Made by a program: the position numbers and the translations under genes. Positions 27,219 through 38,009 of a stretch of 64,000 nt of DNA are shown here, one piece after another. The stretch spans positions 3,534,001-3,598,000 of the forward strand of contig NZ_CP013650.1 of assembly GCF_001466725.1 (NCBI RefSeq). The letters run 5' to 3'. The DNA comes from Lacimicrobium alkaliphilum. Lineage in GTDB: Bacteria > Pseudomonadota > Gammaproteobacteria > Enterobacterales > Alteromonadaceae. A model generated the notes under the pieces. The model made no database searches, was not told where the DNA came from, and saw nothing but the letters and a program-made list of their open reading frames with translations. Every line of letters begins with the position of its first letter. Position 1 is the stretch's first letter.

Positions 27219-28640
27219 TTACTTTTTCTTGGCCTTAGGGTTAGGCATATCAGTAATGCTGCCTTCGTAAATCTCAGAAGCCAGACCAATAGACTCATTC
27301 AATGTGGGGTGAGCATGAATGGTCAGCGCCACATCTTCGGCATCGGCACCCATTTCGATTGCCAGACCGATTTCACCCAGCATTTCACCAGCGTTAATGC
27401 CTATGATGGCTCCGCCAACTACACGACCGGTGTCTTTCTCAAAGATCATTTTGGTCATGCCCTCTGTGCGGCTCGACGCGATGGCACGGCCGGAAGCTGC
27501 CCAGGGGAAGGTGGCGGTTTCAACGTCCACGCCTTTTTCTTTGGCTTCTTTTTCGGTCAGTCCCACCCAGGCAATTTCCGGGTCGGTGTAGGCCACCGAA
27601 GGAATACCACGGGGATCAAAGTAATGCTTCTGACCGGCAATCACCTCGGCAGCTACATGGCCTTCATGCACCGCTTTGTGCGCCAGCATGGGCTGGCCGA
27701 CCAGGTCGCCGATGGCATAAATATGCTCCACATTGGTCTTCATCTGTTTATCAACGCTGATAAAGCCTTTGTCATCGACCTTAACACCGGCTTTATCGGC
27801 ATCGACCACACCACCATTAGGCTTACGGCCTACAGCTACCAATACTTTGTCGTAGCGTACCGGCTCATCAGGCGCCTGTTTGCCTTCAAAGGTGACATAC
27901 AGGCCGTCTTTTTTGGCTTCTACATTGGTGACCTTGGTTTCCAGCATCACATTAAACTTGTCTTTGACGTATTTCTGGTAAATCTTGATCACATCTTTGT
28001 CTGCCGCCGGAATCAGCTGATCAAGAAACTCCACCACGTCAACCTGTGAGCCAAGGGCTTTATACACGGTGCCCATTTCCAGGCCGATAATACCGCCGCC
28101 CAGTACCAGCATCTTCTCAGGAATATCTTTCATTTCCAGCGCGCCGGTAGAATCGATAACTCTGTCATCATCTTTAGGAATAAAGGGCAGAGAAACCGGC
28201 TCTGAGCCCGCAGCAATAATGGCGTTATCAAACTTGATGGTGGTCTTGCCGTCTTTTCCATCCACTTCCAGGGTGTTGGCACCGGTAAACTTGCCATAGC
28301 CCTGAATGTGCTTAACTTTACGCATCTTTGACATGCCCGCCAGTCCTTTGGTCAACTGGCCAACAACGCTGTCTTTCCAGCTGCGGACTTTGTCCAGATC
28401 GATTTTCGGCTCACCGAAACTGACCCCATGATCGGCCATTTCTCTGGCGTCATCGATGACTTTGGCCACATGCAGCAAGGCCTTGGAAGGAATACAACCG
28501 ACATTCAGACAAACGCCACCAAGGGTATCCCGGGCGTCAACGATGACGGTTTCAATGCCTAAATCCGCAGCGCGAAAAGCGGCGGAATACCCACCTGGTC
28601 CGGCTCCCAGCACCACCAGTTGTGTTTTAATTTCGCTCAT
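27219..28640 (-). CDS. lpdA: Dihydrolipoyl dehydrogenase (E3)
   Basis: A 473-residue FAD enzyme that reoxidises dihydrolipoyl groups of pyruvate and 2-oxoglutarate dehydrogenases using NAD+. Visible: GAGPGGYSAAFRAADLG (FAD binding), the redox disulfide GGVCLNVGCIPSKALLH, LGGGIIGLEMG (NAD binding), YAIGDLVGQPMLAHKA, and the C-terminal HAHPTLNES with the catalytic His-Glu pair. It is last in the pdhR-aceE-aceF-lpdA order, 235 nt after aceF, with a repeat in the gap. Confidence 0.98.
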   Translation of the reverse strand: MSEIKTQLVVLGAGPGGYSAAFRAADLGIETVIVDARDTLGGVCLNVGCIPSKALLHVAKVIDDAREMADHGVSFGEPKIDLDKVRSWKDSVVGQLTKGLAGMSKMRKVKHIQGYGKFTGANTLEVDGKDGKTTIKFDNAIIAAGSEPVSLPFIPKDDDRVIDSTGALEMKDIPEKMLVLGGGIIGLEMGTVYKALGSQVDVVEFLDQLIPAADKDVIKIYQKYVKDKFNVMLETKVTNVEAKKDGLYVTFEGKQAPDEPVRYDKVLVAVGRKPNGGVVDADKAGVKVDDKGFISVDKQMKTNVEHIYAIGDLVGQPMLAHKAVHEGHVAAEVIAGQKHYFDPRGIPSVAYTDPEIAWVGLTEKEAKEKGVDVETATFPWAASGRAIASSRTEGMTKMIFEKDTGRVVGGAIIGINAGEMLGEIGLAIEMGADAEDVALTIHAHPTLNESIGLASEIYEGSITDMPNPKAKKK

Positions 28641-28824
28641 TTGTGACCTCTATCATTCAGGGGTAAAAATTCGTTGTTTTGTTTTAGGATACAGACGGGC
28701 GAATTCTACCTAGCCCGCCGGGCAGAAGCAAAAAAACGACCGTAACCATTATATGCGTCTGTGGTTTATCCTCTCCCGCAATCCGTTTCACTCCTTGACG
28801 GGCTACGTAATCCCTATGGAAGAG

Positions 28825-28857
28825 GTAGCCCGGATGCAGCGAAGCGAAATCCGGGAT
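28825..28857. repeat. REP-like palindromic element, copy 1
   Basis: GTAGCCCGGATGCAGCGAAG followed by CGAAATCCGGGAT; the CCGGAT and ATCCGG ends form a stem around a CAGCGAAGCGAA loop. A related copy in the opposite orientation lies at 42910-42942. It sits in the 235-nt aceF-lpdA gap within the pdh operon. Confidence 0.75.
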
Positions 28858-28875
28858 CAGCATTATTTCTCGTGT

Positions 28876-30612
28876 CTACAACAGCATCTCTCTGATATCG
28901 CCCATTACACGGCTCAGATGCACCGCAAAGCGCGCTGCCACGGCACCGTCGATCACCCGGTGATCATAAGACAGCGACAAGGGCAACATTAGACGAGGCT
29001 CAAAGTCTTTACCATTCCACTTTGGTTTCATCTCGCTCTTGGATACACCAAGTATGGCTACATCCGGAGCATTGACGATAGGCGTAAAGGCGGTACCGCC
29101 TATGCCACCCAGGCTGGAGATAGTAAAACAGCTACCCTGCATATCGGCCGCCTTAAGCTTACCGTCGCGGGCCTTGCCGCTGATTTCCATCAACTCTTCA
29201 GACAGCTCATAAATGCCTTTCTTATCCACGTCCCGTACTACCGGTACAACAAGCCCCCCCGGGGTGTCTACGGCAATACCAATGTGGTAATACTTCTTCT
29301 GAATCAGGCTTTCACCGGACTCAGACAACGACGTATTAAATACCGGGTAGGCTTTCAGGGCATCGGCGGCGGCTTTCATAATAAACACCAGCGGCGTGAT
29401 CTTGACCCCGAGTTTTTTCTTCTCAGCGATTTGATTCTGCTGTTTGCGGAACGCTTCCACCTCGGTGATATCCGCCTCTTCAAACTGGGTAACATGAGGG
29501 ATGGTCACCCAGTTACGATGCAGATTGGGCCCGGAGATCTTCTGGATCCGGGTCAGTGGTACTTCTTCCACCTCACCAAATTTAGAGAAATCCACTTTAG
29601 GCGGTGCCAGTACCTGCAATCCGCCACTGCCACTACCGACAGAAGAGCCCGGCGTCATCTTCGGCCGCGACAGCTCATATTTCACATAAGACTGCACATC
29701 TTCCTTAACAATCCGTCCTTTGCGGCCGCTGCCGCTAACCTGACTCAGATCCACACCAAATTCCCGGGCCACTCGGCGCACCGCGGGCGAGGCATGTACT
29801 GTACCTGTTTTCGGCTTATCTCCGGCTGAAGGATGATGCGGCACCGGCGGTGGTTTTGGTGCGCCGGAAGAGGAGCTCTTCGGTGCAGATTCTGTTGCTT
29901 CAGAGCTGGCCGGTTCTTTCTCTTTGCTTTCAGTCTGTTCAGACTCTGGCTCTTCAGCAGTGGCATCATCACCGGCTTGCTGAGTTTCAATCAGGGCAAT
30001 CAGTGTGCCCTGGCTGACCTTATCGCCGTTTGATACTTTAAGCTCTTTGACCACACCAGCAAAAGGCGCAGGCACATCCATAGTGGCCTTGTCGGTTTCC
30101 AGGGTAATCAGGCCGGTTTCTGCTTCTACCTCATCGCCCACAGCCACCAGCACATCGATAACATCCACTTCGCCGTCGTCACCGATATCCGGCACCTGCA
30201 CTTCCTTGACGACTTTTTCGCCGCCGGAGGATTTTGGCTTGTCTTGCTTCTCAGCTTTTTCAGACTTATTGGCTTCGGTCTCGTTATCCTGGCTTTCCTC
30301 TGCTGAAGATTCAGAAGACGGTTGTTCTTCGTCAGTCTCTTTCTCATCGGCATCATCGGCGCTGCTGTCGCCATCACTGGCTTCAACTTTCAGAATAAGC
30401 TTATCCTGAGCCACCTTGTCACCCACCTGGACCAGGATTTCTGAGACTTTTCCGGAGAATGGCGCCGGAATATCCATGCTCGCCTTATCGCTCTCAACGG
30501 TGATCAGCGATTGCTCTGCTTCGATTTCATCACCGACCTCAACACAGAGCTCAATGACTTCAACTTCTTCCCCGCCTACATCGGGGACCAGTACATCTTT
30601 AATATTTGACAT
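28876..30612 (-). CDS. aceF: Dihydrolipoyllysine acetyltransferase (E2 of pyruvate dehydrogenase)
   Basis: A 578-residue E2 with two N-terminal lipoyl domains (lysines in ESDKASMD and ETDKATMD), each followed by an acidic or Ala/Pro/Ser/Glu-rich linker, a peripheral-subunit-binding domain ([19 protein letters not shown]) and the C-terminal acyltransferase domain with [10 protein letters not shown] carrying the catalytic His and Asp. It transfers acetyl groups to CoA in the 24-mer core of the complex. It lies 20 nt after aceE. E. coli AceF has three lipoyl domains; two is a common variant. Confidence 0.97.
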   Translation of the reverse strand: MSNIKDVLVPDVGGEEVEVIELCVEVGDEIEAEQSLITVESDKASMDIPAPFSGKVSEILVQVGDKVAQDKLILKVEASDGDSSADDADEKETDEEQPSSESSAEESQDNETEANKSEKAEKQDKPKSSGGEKVVKEVQVPDIGDDGEVDVIDVLVAVGDEVEAETGLITLETDKATMDVPAPFAGVVKELKVSNGDKVSQGTLIALIETQQAGDDATAEEPESEQTESKEKEPASSEATESAPKSSSSGAPKPPPVPHHPSAGDKPKTGTVHASPAVRRVAREFGVDLSQVSGSGRKGRIVKEDVQSYVKYELSRPKMTPGSSVGSGSGGLQVLAPPKVDFSKFGEVEEVPLTRIQKISGPNLHRNWVTIPHVTQFEEADITEVEAFRKQQNQIAEKKKLGVKITPLVFIMKAAADALKAYPVFNTSLSESGESLIQKKYYHIGIAVDTPGGLVVPVVRDVDKKGIYELSEELMEISGKARDGKLKAADMQGSCFTISSLGGIGGTAFTPIVNAPDVAILGVSKSEMKPKWNGKDFEPRLMLPLSLSYDHRVIDGAVAARFAVHLSRVMGDIREMLL

Positions 30613-30632
30613 TCTGATTCTCTCCTCGCCGA

Positions 30633-33305
30633 TCAGGCGTATAGCGGGTTGAGCTTATCGACATCGATAGAAAACATCTTAATGGCCTCAGCCACCCGTT
30701 TTTTATCGATGGCGCCGGATTTCGCCAGTTCATGCAAGCTGGCCACTACAATATAGCCGGCATCTACCTCGAAGTGACGGCGCAGATTCGCCCGACTGTC
30801 TGAACGGCCAAAGCCATCAGTACCCAGCACTTTATAGGGGCCGGGAACAAAGGCGCGAACCTGATCAGCATAGGATTTAATATAATCCGTGGCGGCGATA
30901 ACAGGTCCGTCAACACCTTCACTCAGAACTTGTGTGATAAAGGGCACCTGTTCTTCTTTACCCGGATTGAGCATATTGTGACGCTCACAGTCCAGGCCAT
31001 CACGGGCCAGCTCATTGAAAGAGGTCACGCTGTAAACTTCAGAGCTGATACCAAACTTGTCTTTAAGCAGTTTTGCCGCTTCACGAACCTGCAACAGGAT
31101 AGTGCCTGAGCCCAGCAGCTTGACGCTTTGCTTGGTCTTAGTGGCCTTAACCTGATCCAGTTTGTAAATGCCCCTGATGATGCCTTCTTCAATACCTTTT
31201 GGCATTTGCGGCTGTACGTAGTTCTCGTTCATTACGGTGAGGTAATAGAACACATTCTCCTGCTCTTCGAACATCCGGCGCATGCCGTCCTGTACAATCA
31301 CCGCGATTTCATAACCATAAGTGGGATCGTAGCTGACACAGTTAGGAATCAGCCCCGCCTGGCTGTGGCTGTGGCCATCCTGATGCTGCAGGCCCTCACC
31401 GTTGAGGGTGGTACGCCCTGCGGTACCGCCGACCAGAAAGCCCCGGCACTGACTATCGCCAGCGGCCCAGGCCAGATCGCCCACACGCTGAAAACCAAAC
31501 ATGGAGTAGTAGATATACACCGGTATCATCGGCAGATCATTGTTGGAATAAGAGGTTCCCGCAGCCAGCCATGAGGCCATGGCACCGAGTTCATTGATCC
31601 CTTCCTGCAACACCTGGCCTTTTTTGTCTTCACGGTAATAGGCCACCTGGTCGGCATCCTGTGGCTCATATTTCTGTCCGTGATGGGAATAGATCCCCAC
31701 CTGGCGGAACAACCCTTCCATACCAAAGGTGCGAGCCTCATCTGGAATAATGGGTACCACGCGCTGGCCTACCTGCTTATCTTTAAGCATGGCGGTCAAT
31801 ACCCGCACAAAGGCCATTGTGGTGGAGATTTCCCGTTCACCAGAGCCCTTGGTGACCGCTTCAAAAGCCTTCATAGCCGGAGCCGGCAAGTTTTCAGTGG
31901 CCTTGGGGCGGCGCACAGGCATATAGCCTTTGAGGGCTTCGCGGCGTTCACGCAGGTACTTCATTTCCGAGCTGTCTTTATCAAAACGGAAATAAGGCAG
32001 CTCTTCCAGTTTGTCGTCACTGACAGGAATATTAAATCTGTCGCGGTATTGTTTTACCGCAGTCATATCCATTTTCTTGACCTGGTGGGCAATATTCTTA
32101 CCTTCACCGGCGGCGCCCATACCATAGCCTTTTACGGTTTTGGCAAGAATGACCTGCGGGCGACCTTTGGTCTCAACCGCACGCTTATAGGCGGCATACA
32201 CCTTAACCGGATCATGACCGCCACGGTTCAGGCGCCAGATGTCTTCATCGGACATATTGGCAACCATTTCTTTGAGTTCCGGGTACTTACCAAAGAAATT
32301 ATCGCGGGTGTATTTGCCGCCCTTGGCTTTATAGTTCTGATACTCACCGTCCACGGTTTCATTCATCAGATCGATCAGCTTGCCTTTGGTATCGCGGGCC
32401 AGCAGTGGATCCCAGTAACGCCCCCAGATCACCTTAAACACTTCCCAGCCAGCGCCGCGGAAGGTACCTTCCAGTTCCTGGATAATCTTACCGTTACCCC
32501 TTACCGGGCCGTCCAGACGTTGCAGATTACAGTTGATCACAAAGGTCAGGTTATCCAGGCTTTCACGGGCGGCCAGACCAATAGCGCCGAGGCTTTCCGG
32601 CTCATCACATTCACCGTCACCGAGGAAACACCAGACCCGCTGATTGGAGCAATCTTTTATGCCTCGGTCTGTCAGGTACTTAAGAAAACGAGCAGTATAG
32701 ATGGCCTGAATTGGCCCTAAGCCCATAGACACAGTAGGGAACTGCCAGAATTCCGGCATCAGCTTGGGATGTGGATACGAAGACAGGCCTTTGCCGTCTA
32801 CTTCCTGACGAAATCCATCCAACTGATTTTCTGACAGACGGCCCTCAATGTAAGCCCGAGAGTATATGCCCGGAGACACATGGCCCTGGATATACAGAAA
32901 ATCACCACCATCCTGCTCATTCGGCGCGCGGAAAAAATGATTGAAGCCCACATCGTAAAGCATGGCAGAAGAAGCAAAGCTGGAGATATGACCGCCCAGC
33001 TCAAGATTCTTTTTCGACGCCCGCAGCACCATCATCAGGGCGTTCCAGCGAATAGCACTGCGGATCCGGGCCTCAATGCTCTGATCCCCTGGCATAGTCG
33101 GCTCCTGACCGGCAGGAATAGTATTCACGTAGGCCGTAGTGGCGGTATAAGGTAAGTGGGCACCGTTACGACGAGCCTTCTCGATCAGGGATTCAAGCAG
33201 GAAATGGGCACGATCCGTACCTTCTGTTTCCAGTACCGCCTCGAGTGACTCGAGCCATTCTTGTGTTTCCTGTGGATCCACGTCTGGCTTCATCTGTTCT
33301 GCCAT
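30633..33305 (-). CDS. aceE: Pyruvate dehydrogenase E1 component
   Basis: An 890-residue homodimeric-type E1, full length. It decarboxylates pyruvate with thiamine diphosphate and acetylates E2 lipoyl groups. The thiamine diphosphate motif is [19 protein letters not shown] with [14 protein letters not shown] downstream. The N-terminus ([20 protein letters not shown]) is typical of gammaproteobacterial AceE. Encoded between pdhR and aceF and presumably repressed by PdhR when pyruvate is low. Confidence 0.98.
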   Translation of the reverse strand: MAEQMKPDVDPQETQEWLESLEAVLETEGTDRAHFLLESLIEKARRNGAHLPYTATTAYVNTIPAGQEPTMPGDQSIEARIRSAIRWNALMMVLRASKKNLELGGHISSFASSAMLYDVGFNHFFRAPNEQDGGDFLYIQGHVSPGIYSRAYIEGRLSENQLDGFRQEVDGKGLSSYPHPKLMPEFWQFPTVSMGLGPIQAIYTARFLKYLTDRGIKDCSNQRVWCFLGDGECDEPESLGAIGLAARESLDNLTFVINCNLQRLDGPVRGNGKIIQELEGTFRGAGWEVFKVIWGRYWDPLLARDTKGKLIDLMNETVDGEYQNYKAKGGKYTRDNFFGKYPELKEMVANMSDEDIWRLNRGGHDPVKVYAAYKRAVETKGRPQVILAKTVKGYGMGAAGEGKNIAHQVKKMDMTAVKQYRDRFNIPVSDDKLEELPYFRFDKDSSEMKYLRERREALKGYMPVRRPKATENLPAPAMKAFEAVTKGSGEREISTTMAFVRVLTAMLKDKQVGQRVVPIIPDEARTFGMEGLFRQVGIYSHHGQKYEPQDADQVAYYREDKKGQVLQEGINELGAMASWLAAGTSYSNNDLPMIPVYIYYSMFGFQRVGDLAWAAGDSQCRGFLVGGTAGRTTLNGEGLQHQDGHSHSQAGLIPNCVSYDPTYGYEIAVIVQDGMRRMFEEQENVFYYLTVMNENYVQPQMPKGIEEGIIRGIYKLDQVKATKTKQSVKLLGSGTILLQVREAAKLLKDKFGISSEVYSVTSFNELARDGLDCERHNMLNPGKEEQVPFITQVLSEGVDGPVIAATDYIKSYADQVRAFVPGPYKVLGTDGFGRSDSRANLRRHFEVDAGYIVVASLHELAKSGAIDKKRVAEAIKMFSIDVDKLNPLYA

Positions 33306-33391
33306 AGCGCTTTCCTTTATCTGGTTAGTGAATTCTGACTACGGATGCCTGTTTATCAGGGCTCCGCTACTGTTCTGTTTCTGTTTCATGA

Positions 33392-34153
33392 TTACTGTGG
33401 CAATTCAATACGACGCAGCGAACGCTGCAAATTGCTGTTTTGCCGGTTTATGTTGAGCAAGGTTTCTTCAATAAAAGCCAGATGCTCGTTACTGGCCAGT
33501 CTGGCCTGTTCCGGATCACTGGCCACTATCGCATCCAGTATTCTTACCCTTTGCCTGTTCATCTGTTCACTGACATCCGGGTCAGCACATAAGACTTCAA
33601 GGTTTCGTCGAATGTTATCTTCCAATAAAGGTAACAAACCACGGAAAATATGCAGCATTACCATATTGTGTGAGGCCTGGATCATTTGCTGGTAAAAACT
33701 GCTTAAGGCCTTCGCCTGCGCCGCCTGATTCTCCGGCTCCTGCTGTTGCAGTTTCTGTACGGCTTTGTACGCCTGCTGAATCTCCTGCTTCTGCGACTCT
33801 GTGCCTCTGAGTGCTGCGTAATAGGCCGCCATTCCTTCAAGGGCCAGACGAAACTCAAGCAGATCAAACTGAGATTCAGGCCGCGAGGCAATCAGTTCCA
33901 GCAAAGGCGCATTTTCTAAAAGCGCCAGCTCCGATTGCACAAAGGTGCCACCTCCCTGCCTTCTGTAGACCAGACCTTTGGCTTCCAGCTTTTGAATCGC
34001 TTCGCGCAGAGACGGCCTTGATACCGCAAACTTCTCAGCCAGTTCACGCTCTGCGGGCAATCGTTGCCCGGCAGTCAGATTACCGTCGAGGATCATGGAC
34101 TCAATTTGTTCCATAATCACATCGGACAACTTTTTAGCGCGAATTCGTTGCAT
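33392..34153 (-). CDS. pdhR: Pyruvate dehydrogenase complex repressor
   Basis: A 253-residue GntR-family regulator of the FadR subfamily. The winged helix-turn-helix (about 10-75) includes LPAERELAEKFAVSRPSLREAI; the C-terminal all-helical ligand domain should bind pyruvate. First gene of the pdh operon, 86 nt before aceE. A consensus operator lies 28 nt upstream of its ATG, which fits autoregulation. Confidence 0.95.
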   Translation of the reverse strand: MQRIRAKKLSDVIMEQIESMILDGNLTAGQRLPAERELAEKFAVSRPSLREAIQKLEAKGLVYRRQGGGTFVQSELALLENAPLLELIASRPESQFDLLEFRLALEGMAAYYAALRGTESQKQEIQQAYKAVQKLQQQEPENQAAQAKALSSFYQQMIQASHNMVMLHIFRGLLPLLEDNIRRNLEVLCADPDVSEQMNRQRVRILDAIVASDPEQARLASNEHLAFIEETLLNINRQNSNLQRSLRRIELPQ

Positions 34154-34180
34154 TGACTGAACCTGAAGCCGAAAAAATCA

Positions 34181-34197
34181 AAATGGTAATACCAATT
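34181..34197 (-). promoter_or_regulatory. PdhR operator
   Basis: AAATGGTAATACCAATT is an almost perfect palindrome (TGGT-N3-ACCA core) matching the known PdhR site AATTGGT-N3-ACCAATT with one deviation. It sits 28-44 nt upstream of the pdhR start. This is a sequence match to an established consensus; binding is inferred. Confidence 0.8.
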
Positions 34198-34394
34198 AAC
34201 CTATTAGCTTAGTGCAAAATAATTCAAAGGTAAAATAAAGATTCAGTATAGAAAACAGCAACCACATTCCATCAACGCAGTGACCGAAGCTGCGAAGCGT
34301 CTCCGGAGCTGGTCAGACCAAATGCAGAAAAGCTGACTAATTATTCACGAGCCAGACATCAGCAGGGGAGAATACGGAGTCAGCACCCCGGGTA

Positions 34395-35219
34395 TCAGCG
34401 CACCACCCCGGCCAGGGTCAGTACCGCAACAACGACCAACAACGCCATCATATTGCGTTTCACCAGCCTGACCATAGTGCAGGGCTCTTCTGTACATTCA
34501 ATTCCCTCTGGTTCAACGTATTCGGCGGCCTGCGCCACTTCTGTAACTATTTTACGGGCCGGTGCATCGCCGCGCCCCAGGTATTCGAGCCAGATGTTCA
34601 GGCCTCTCGAAAAATGCCCCACCACCAGCAGACCCAGGGTATGAACACGGGCCGGCACCCAGTCAATAATCTCCATCACTTTTTGCCATTGAGATTGCTG
34701 AGCATGTTCGCGCTCAAGCAGATATCTGAGTACAGATGAAGATAAAACGTAAAGCAATGCACCCGCTGCACCAAACACCACAAACCAGATGGCCACAGCC
34801 GCGTAATGACGATAATTCACCCACACCAGACACTGCCCGAAGGTGTTGCCCGAATCACAGGGGTAACCCAGTTGCTCTGCATATAATACCGACGCTTCGG
34901 TGTCGCCCCGGGATGCTGCCTGCAAATAGCCTTTGTAACTCTGGCGCAGGCCCGGACAACCTATACAAACCATCAGTACCGCGGTATCGACGATAAAGGT
35001 AATAAAAAATGCATCCAGCTGGTAAAGAGCAAACCACAGCACCAGCGCAGGGATCAGTACAATGGCCAACAACAGTTGCAGAGAGATTTCCGCTGTAAGG
35101 ATGTCTCGTTTCTCCAGCCACTTCGTATAACGGCTGATATAATAATCCGACTGCCAGTAAGACGTTTTACTGGTTGCTCTTTCAATGGCCAGCACCAGCA
35201 ATAAACTGATCAGTGTCAT
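34395..35219 (-). CDS. ampE: AmpE family inner-membrane protein
   Basis: A 274-residue protein with several predicted membrane helices (1-14, about 48-100, 140-170, 252-272) and the AmpE-specific RATSKTSYWQSDYY start and WVNYRHYAAVAIWFVVFGAAGA region. The start overlaps the ampD stop (ATGA). AmpE is proposed to sense envelope state in beta-lactamase regulation; its biochemical role is unsettled. No ampC or ampR lies nearby. Confidence 0.9.
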   Translation of the reverse strand: MTLISLLLVLAIERATSKTSYWQSDYYISRYTKWLEKRDILTAEISLQLLLAIVLIPALVLWFALYQLDAFFITFIVDTAVLMVCIGCPGLRQSYKGYLQAASRGDTEASVLYAEQLGYPCDSGNTFGQCLVWVNYRHYAAVAIWFVVFGAAGALLYVLSSSVLRYLLEREHAQQSQWQKVMEIIDWVPARVHTLGLLVVGHFSRGLNIWLEYLGRGDAPARKIVTEVAQAAEYVEPEGIECTEEPCTMVRLVKRNMMALLVVVAVLTLAGVVR

Positions 35220-35764
35220 AATATTTCCCTTAATTGCTTTCTGAAACCGGGCCAGTCAAAAGCCGGGCCGGGATCGGTTTTCCTGCCGGGTGCAATATCA
35301 CAGTGGCCGATAATGCGCCCCAAAGTAATCTGAGGATAAGTCTGCATGATATCACCCGTCAATGTCAGTAAGGATCTGTACTGGTCGGTGCTGTATGGCT
35401 GTGTATCGGTGCCCTCAAGCTCTATACCTATGCTGAAGTCATTACAGGCGCTGCGCCCCTGAAAACAGGATAGCCCCGCATGCCATGCCCGCATACCGGT
35501 TGGTACATACTGAATCAGACTGCCGTCGCGGCGAATCAGAAAATGGCTGGAAACCTTAAGCCCCTCCAGCCCCCTGAAATAAGGATGAGCTGCACAATCC
35601 AGCGTACCGGTAAAAAGCTGATTGATATAAGGACCGCCAAACTCACCCGGCGGCAGGGAAATATTATGTATTACCAGCAGGCTCACTTCCCCATCCGGGC
35701 GCTGATCACAATGGAGTGAGGGGTGTTTCAGGGCTGAGCTATGCCAGCCGGGTGCATCAAACAT
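35216..35764 (-). CDS. ampD: 1,6-anhydro-N-acetylmuramyl-L-alanine amidase
   Basis: A 182-residue cytoplasmic Zn amidase of the amidase_2 fold that cleaves anhydromuropeptides in peptidoglycan recycling. Zn ligands are visible as VIHNISLPPGEFGG (first His), MRAWHAGLS, and IIGHCDIAPGRKTDPGPAF (His and Asp). No signal peptide, as expected for AmpD. It is coupled to ampE and divergent from the retropepsin-like gene. Confidence 0.95.
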   Translation of the reverse strand: MFDAPGWHSSALKHPSLHCDQRPDGEVSLLVIHNISLPPGEFGGPYINQLFTGTLDCAAHPYFRGLEGLKVSSHFLIRRDGSLIQYVPTGMRAWHAGLSCFQGRSACNDFSIGIELEGTDTQPYSTDQYRSLLTLTGDIMQTYPQITLGRIIGHCDIAPGRKTDPGPAFDWPGFRKQLREIL

Positions 35765-35835
35765 ACAATAGATGAACTTAATCAGTGATTTTGGATACTA
35801 TATCAGCAGACATTCCTTTTTCAGATGGAAATCCC

Positions 35836-36369
35836 ATGCCAGAGCCGACAAAAGACCCAACCAATCAGAAACTCGGTCGCTGGATGTGGGTAATGGCCTG
35901 GCTGTGCGCCCTGGTGCTGTTAACCCTGTTTTTCGACAAACAGCTTGCCAGGCAGTTTAACCCCAATCCCGAACCGATCAGTTATCAACAAGGCCAGGCC
36001 ACTGAGGTTAAACTTAAACGCAACCGACAGGGCCATTACGTAGCCAGTGGCTTAATCAACCGCCAGCCTGTGGTGTTTTTGCTGGATACCGGTGCCACAC
36101 AGGTGTCGGTGCCTATGCATCTGGCCGAGCGCCTGAATTTACAACCAGGTGCAGTGCAAAGGGTGATGACCGCTAACGGCAGTGTTAATGTGGCGAAAAC
36201 CCGTATTGATACCTTGCAACTGGGGGATCTGACCTTGCGGGATCTGGATGCCAACCTGAATCCGGGAATGCAATCCGATGCCATATTGCTGGGCATGAGT
36301 GCACTGAAACAACTGGATTTTCGCCAATCCGGAGAATGGCTATATCTGACACCTGCCACTACCTATTAA
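35836..36369 (+). CDS. Membrane-anchored retropepsin-like aspartic protease (clan AA)
   Basis: A 177-residue protein with an N-terminal membrane anchor (WMWVMAWLCALVLLTLFF) and one retropepsin half-domain: FLLDTGATQVSVP is the Asp-Thr-Gly active-site loop, and AILLGMSALKQLDF the psi-loop partner. Family members dimerise to form the active site. I start at the ATG at 35836; a GTG 17 codons upstream is less likely. It lies between ampD and nadC. Substrate unknown. Confidence 0.85.
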   Translation: MPEPTKDPTNQKLGRWMWVMAWLCALVLLTLFFDKQLARQFNPNPEPISYQQGQATEVKLKRNRQGHYVASGLINRQPVVFLLDTGATQVSVPMHLAERLNLQPGAVQRVMTANGSVNVAKTRIDTLQLGDLTLRDLDANLNPGMQSDAILLGMSALKQLDFRQSGEWLYLTPATTY

Positions 36370-36450
36370 AGCTCAACCTCAGCAGGCCAATCTGCCTCCG
36401 CTTAGGGTATACTCTGCCATCTATTGAGACTCAGCAAAATCGGTGGATAA

Positions 36451-37308
<858 letters not shown>

Positions 37309-37505
37309 TGGGTGGCAGTGAGAGGCTGAGCGGACAGGTCTGGAATCAAGACTCAGGTATTAAACCCAATACTTGTCCCAAAGCAAAAGGGGCCTATACT
37401 GACTCTGGAGAAACAAATCAGGTCAGTACATTTTGTCATCTGGCTTGACTATGGTTCCTGTCAGCAAACTTTAAAGCATCAATAAAGATGCACTGGAGAT
37501 AAACG

Positions 37506-37919
37506 ATGAAAACTCAGATGACTAACAACAAGGGTTTTACCCTGATTGAATTGATGATTGTAGTGGCCATTATCGGTATTTTGGCTGCTATTGCTCTGCC
37601 CGCATATCAGAATTATACCGAGAAAGCCCGCTTTGCAGAAGTAACAAATGCGACTCAGGCCGCCAAATCAGCGGTAGAGATTTGCTTCCAAATGGGCAAC
37701 CCTCTGGCTGATTGTAACGGTGGCGCCAATGGTATCCCAGCCGACATTGCTGCTGGTGCTGGTATTCCTGGCGTATCAACAGCAGCCGGTGTAGTTACAG
37801 GTGTAAAACCGACTGATTCAAATATTACTGGTACCGGCTCTTACGAGTTAACACCTAATCCCACTGGTAACGGTAATCTGCGTTGGGACATCGTATGTGA
37901 CCCAGCTACTTTATGCTAA
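37506..37919 (+). CDS. pilA: Type IV major pilin
   Basis: A 137-residue prepilin. The short basic leader ends KG, followed by [27 protein letters not shown], the standard type III signal with Glu5, cleaved and N-methylated by PilD. Two Cys pairs are present: ICFQ with ADC, and a C-terminal IVCDPATLC loop. It is short and Gly/Ala-rich in the middle. It has a good ribosome site (TGGAG) and a strong terminator, so it is transcribed as a separate unit from pilC. Confidence 0.95.
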   Translation: MKTQMTNNKGFTLIELMIVVAIIGILAAIALPAYQNYTEKARFAEVTNATQAAKSAVEICFQMGNPLADCNGGANGIPADIAAGAGIPGVSTAAGVVTGVKPTDSNITGTGSYELTPNPTGNGNLRWDIVCDPATLC

Positions 37920-37940
37920 AACTTAATTAGCATAGTAATA

Positions 37941-37967
37941 AAAGCCCAGTCTATGCTGGGCTTTTTT
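37941..37967 (+). terminator. Rho-independent terminator of pilA
   Basis: AAAGCCCAG (37941-37949), loop TCTATG, CTGGGCTTT (37956-37964), ending in six T. It lies 22 nt after the pilA stop and separates pilA from pilC. Confidence 0.9.
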
Positions 37968-38009
37968 GTCTGAGCTTAGGCAACAGGTTTAACTAGCGGA
38001 AATCGAATT

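Noticed and set aside
27309..28049. 246-codon plus-strand frame opposite lpdA
   Set aside because: Antisense to a full-length lpdA and without recognisable protein pattern.
31680..32720. 346-codon plus-strand frame opposite aceE
   Set aside because: Antisense frame of aceE; no ribosome site and no motif despite the length.
37440..37505. Sigma54 promoter for pilA
   Set aside because: TGGC occurs near 37440, but the -12 GC element is not at the right spacing; a weak TTGACT -35 is equally unconvincing.
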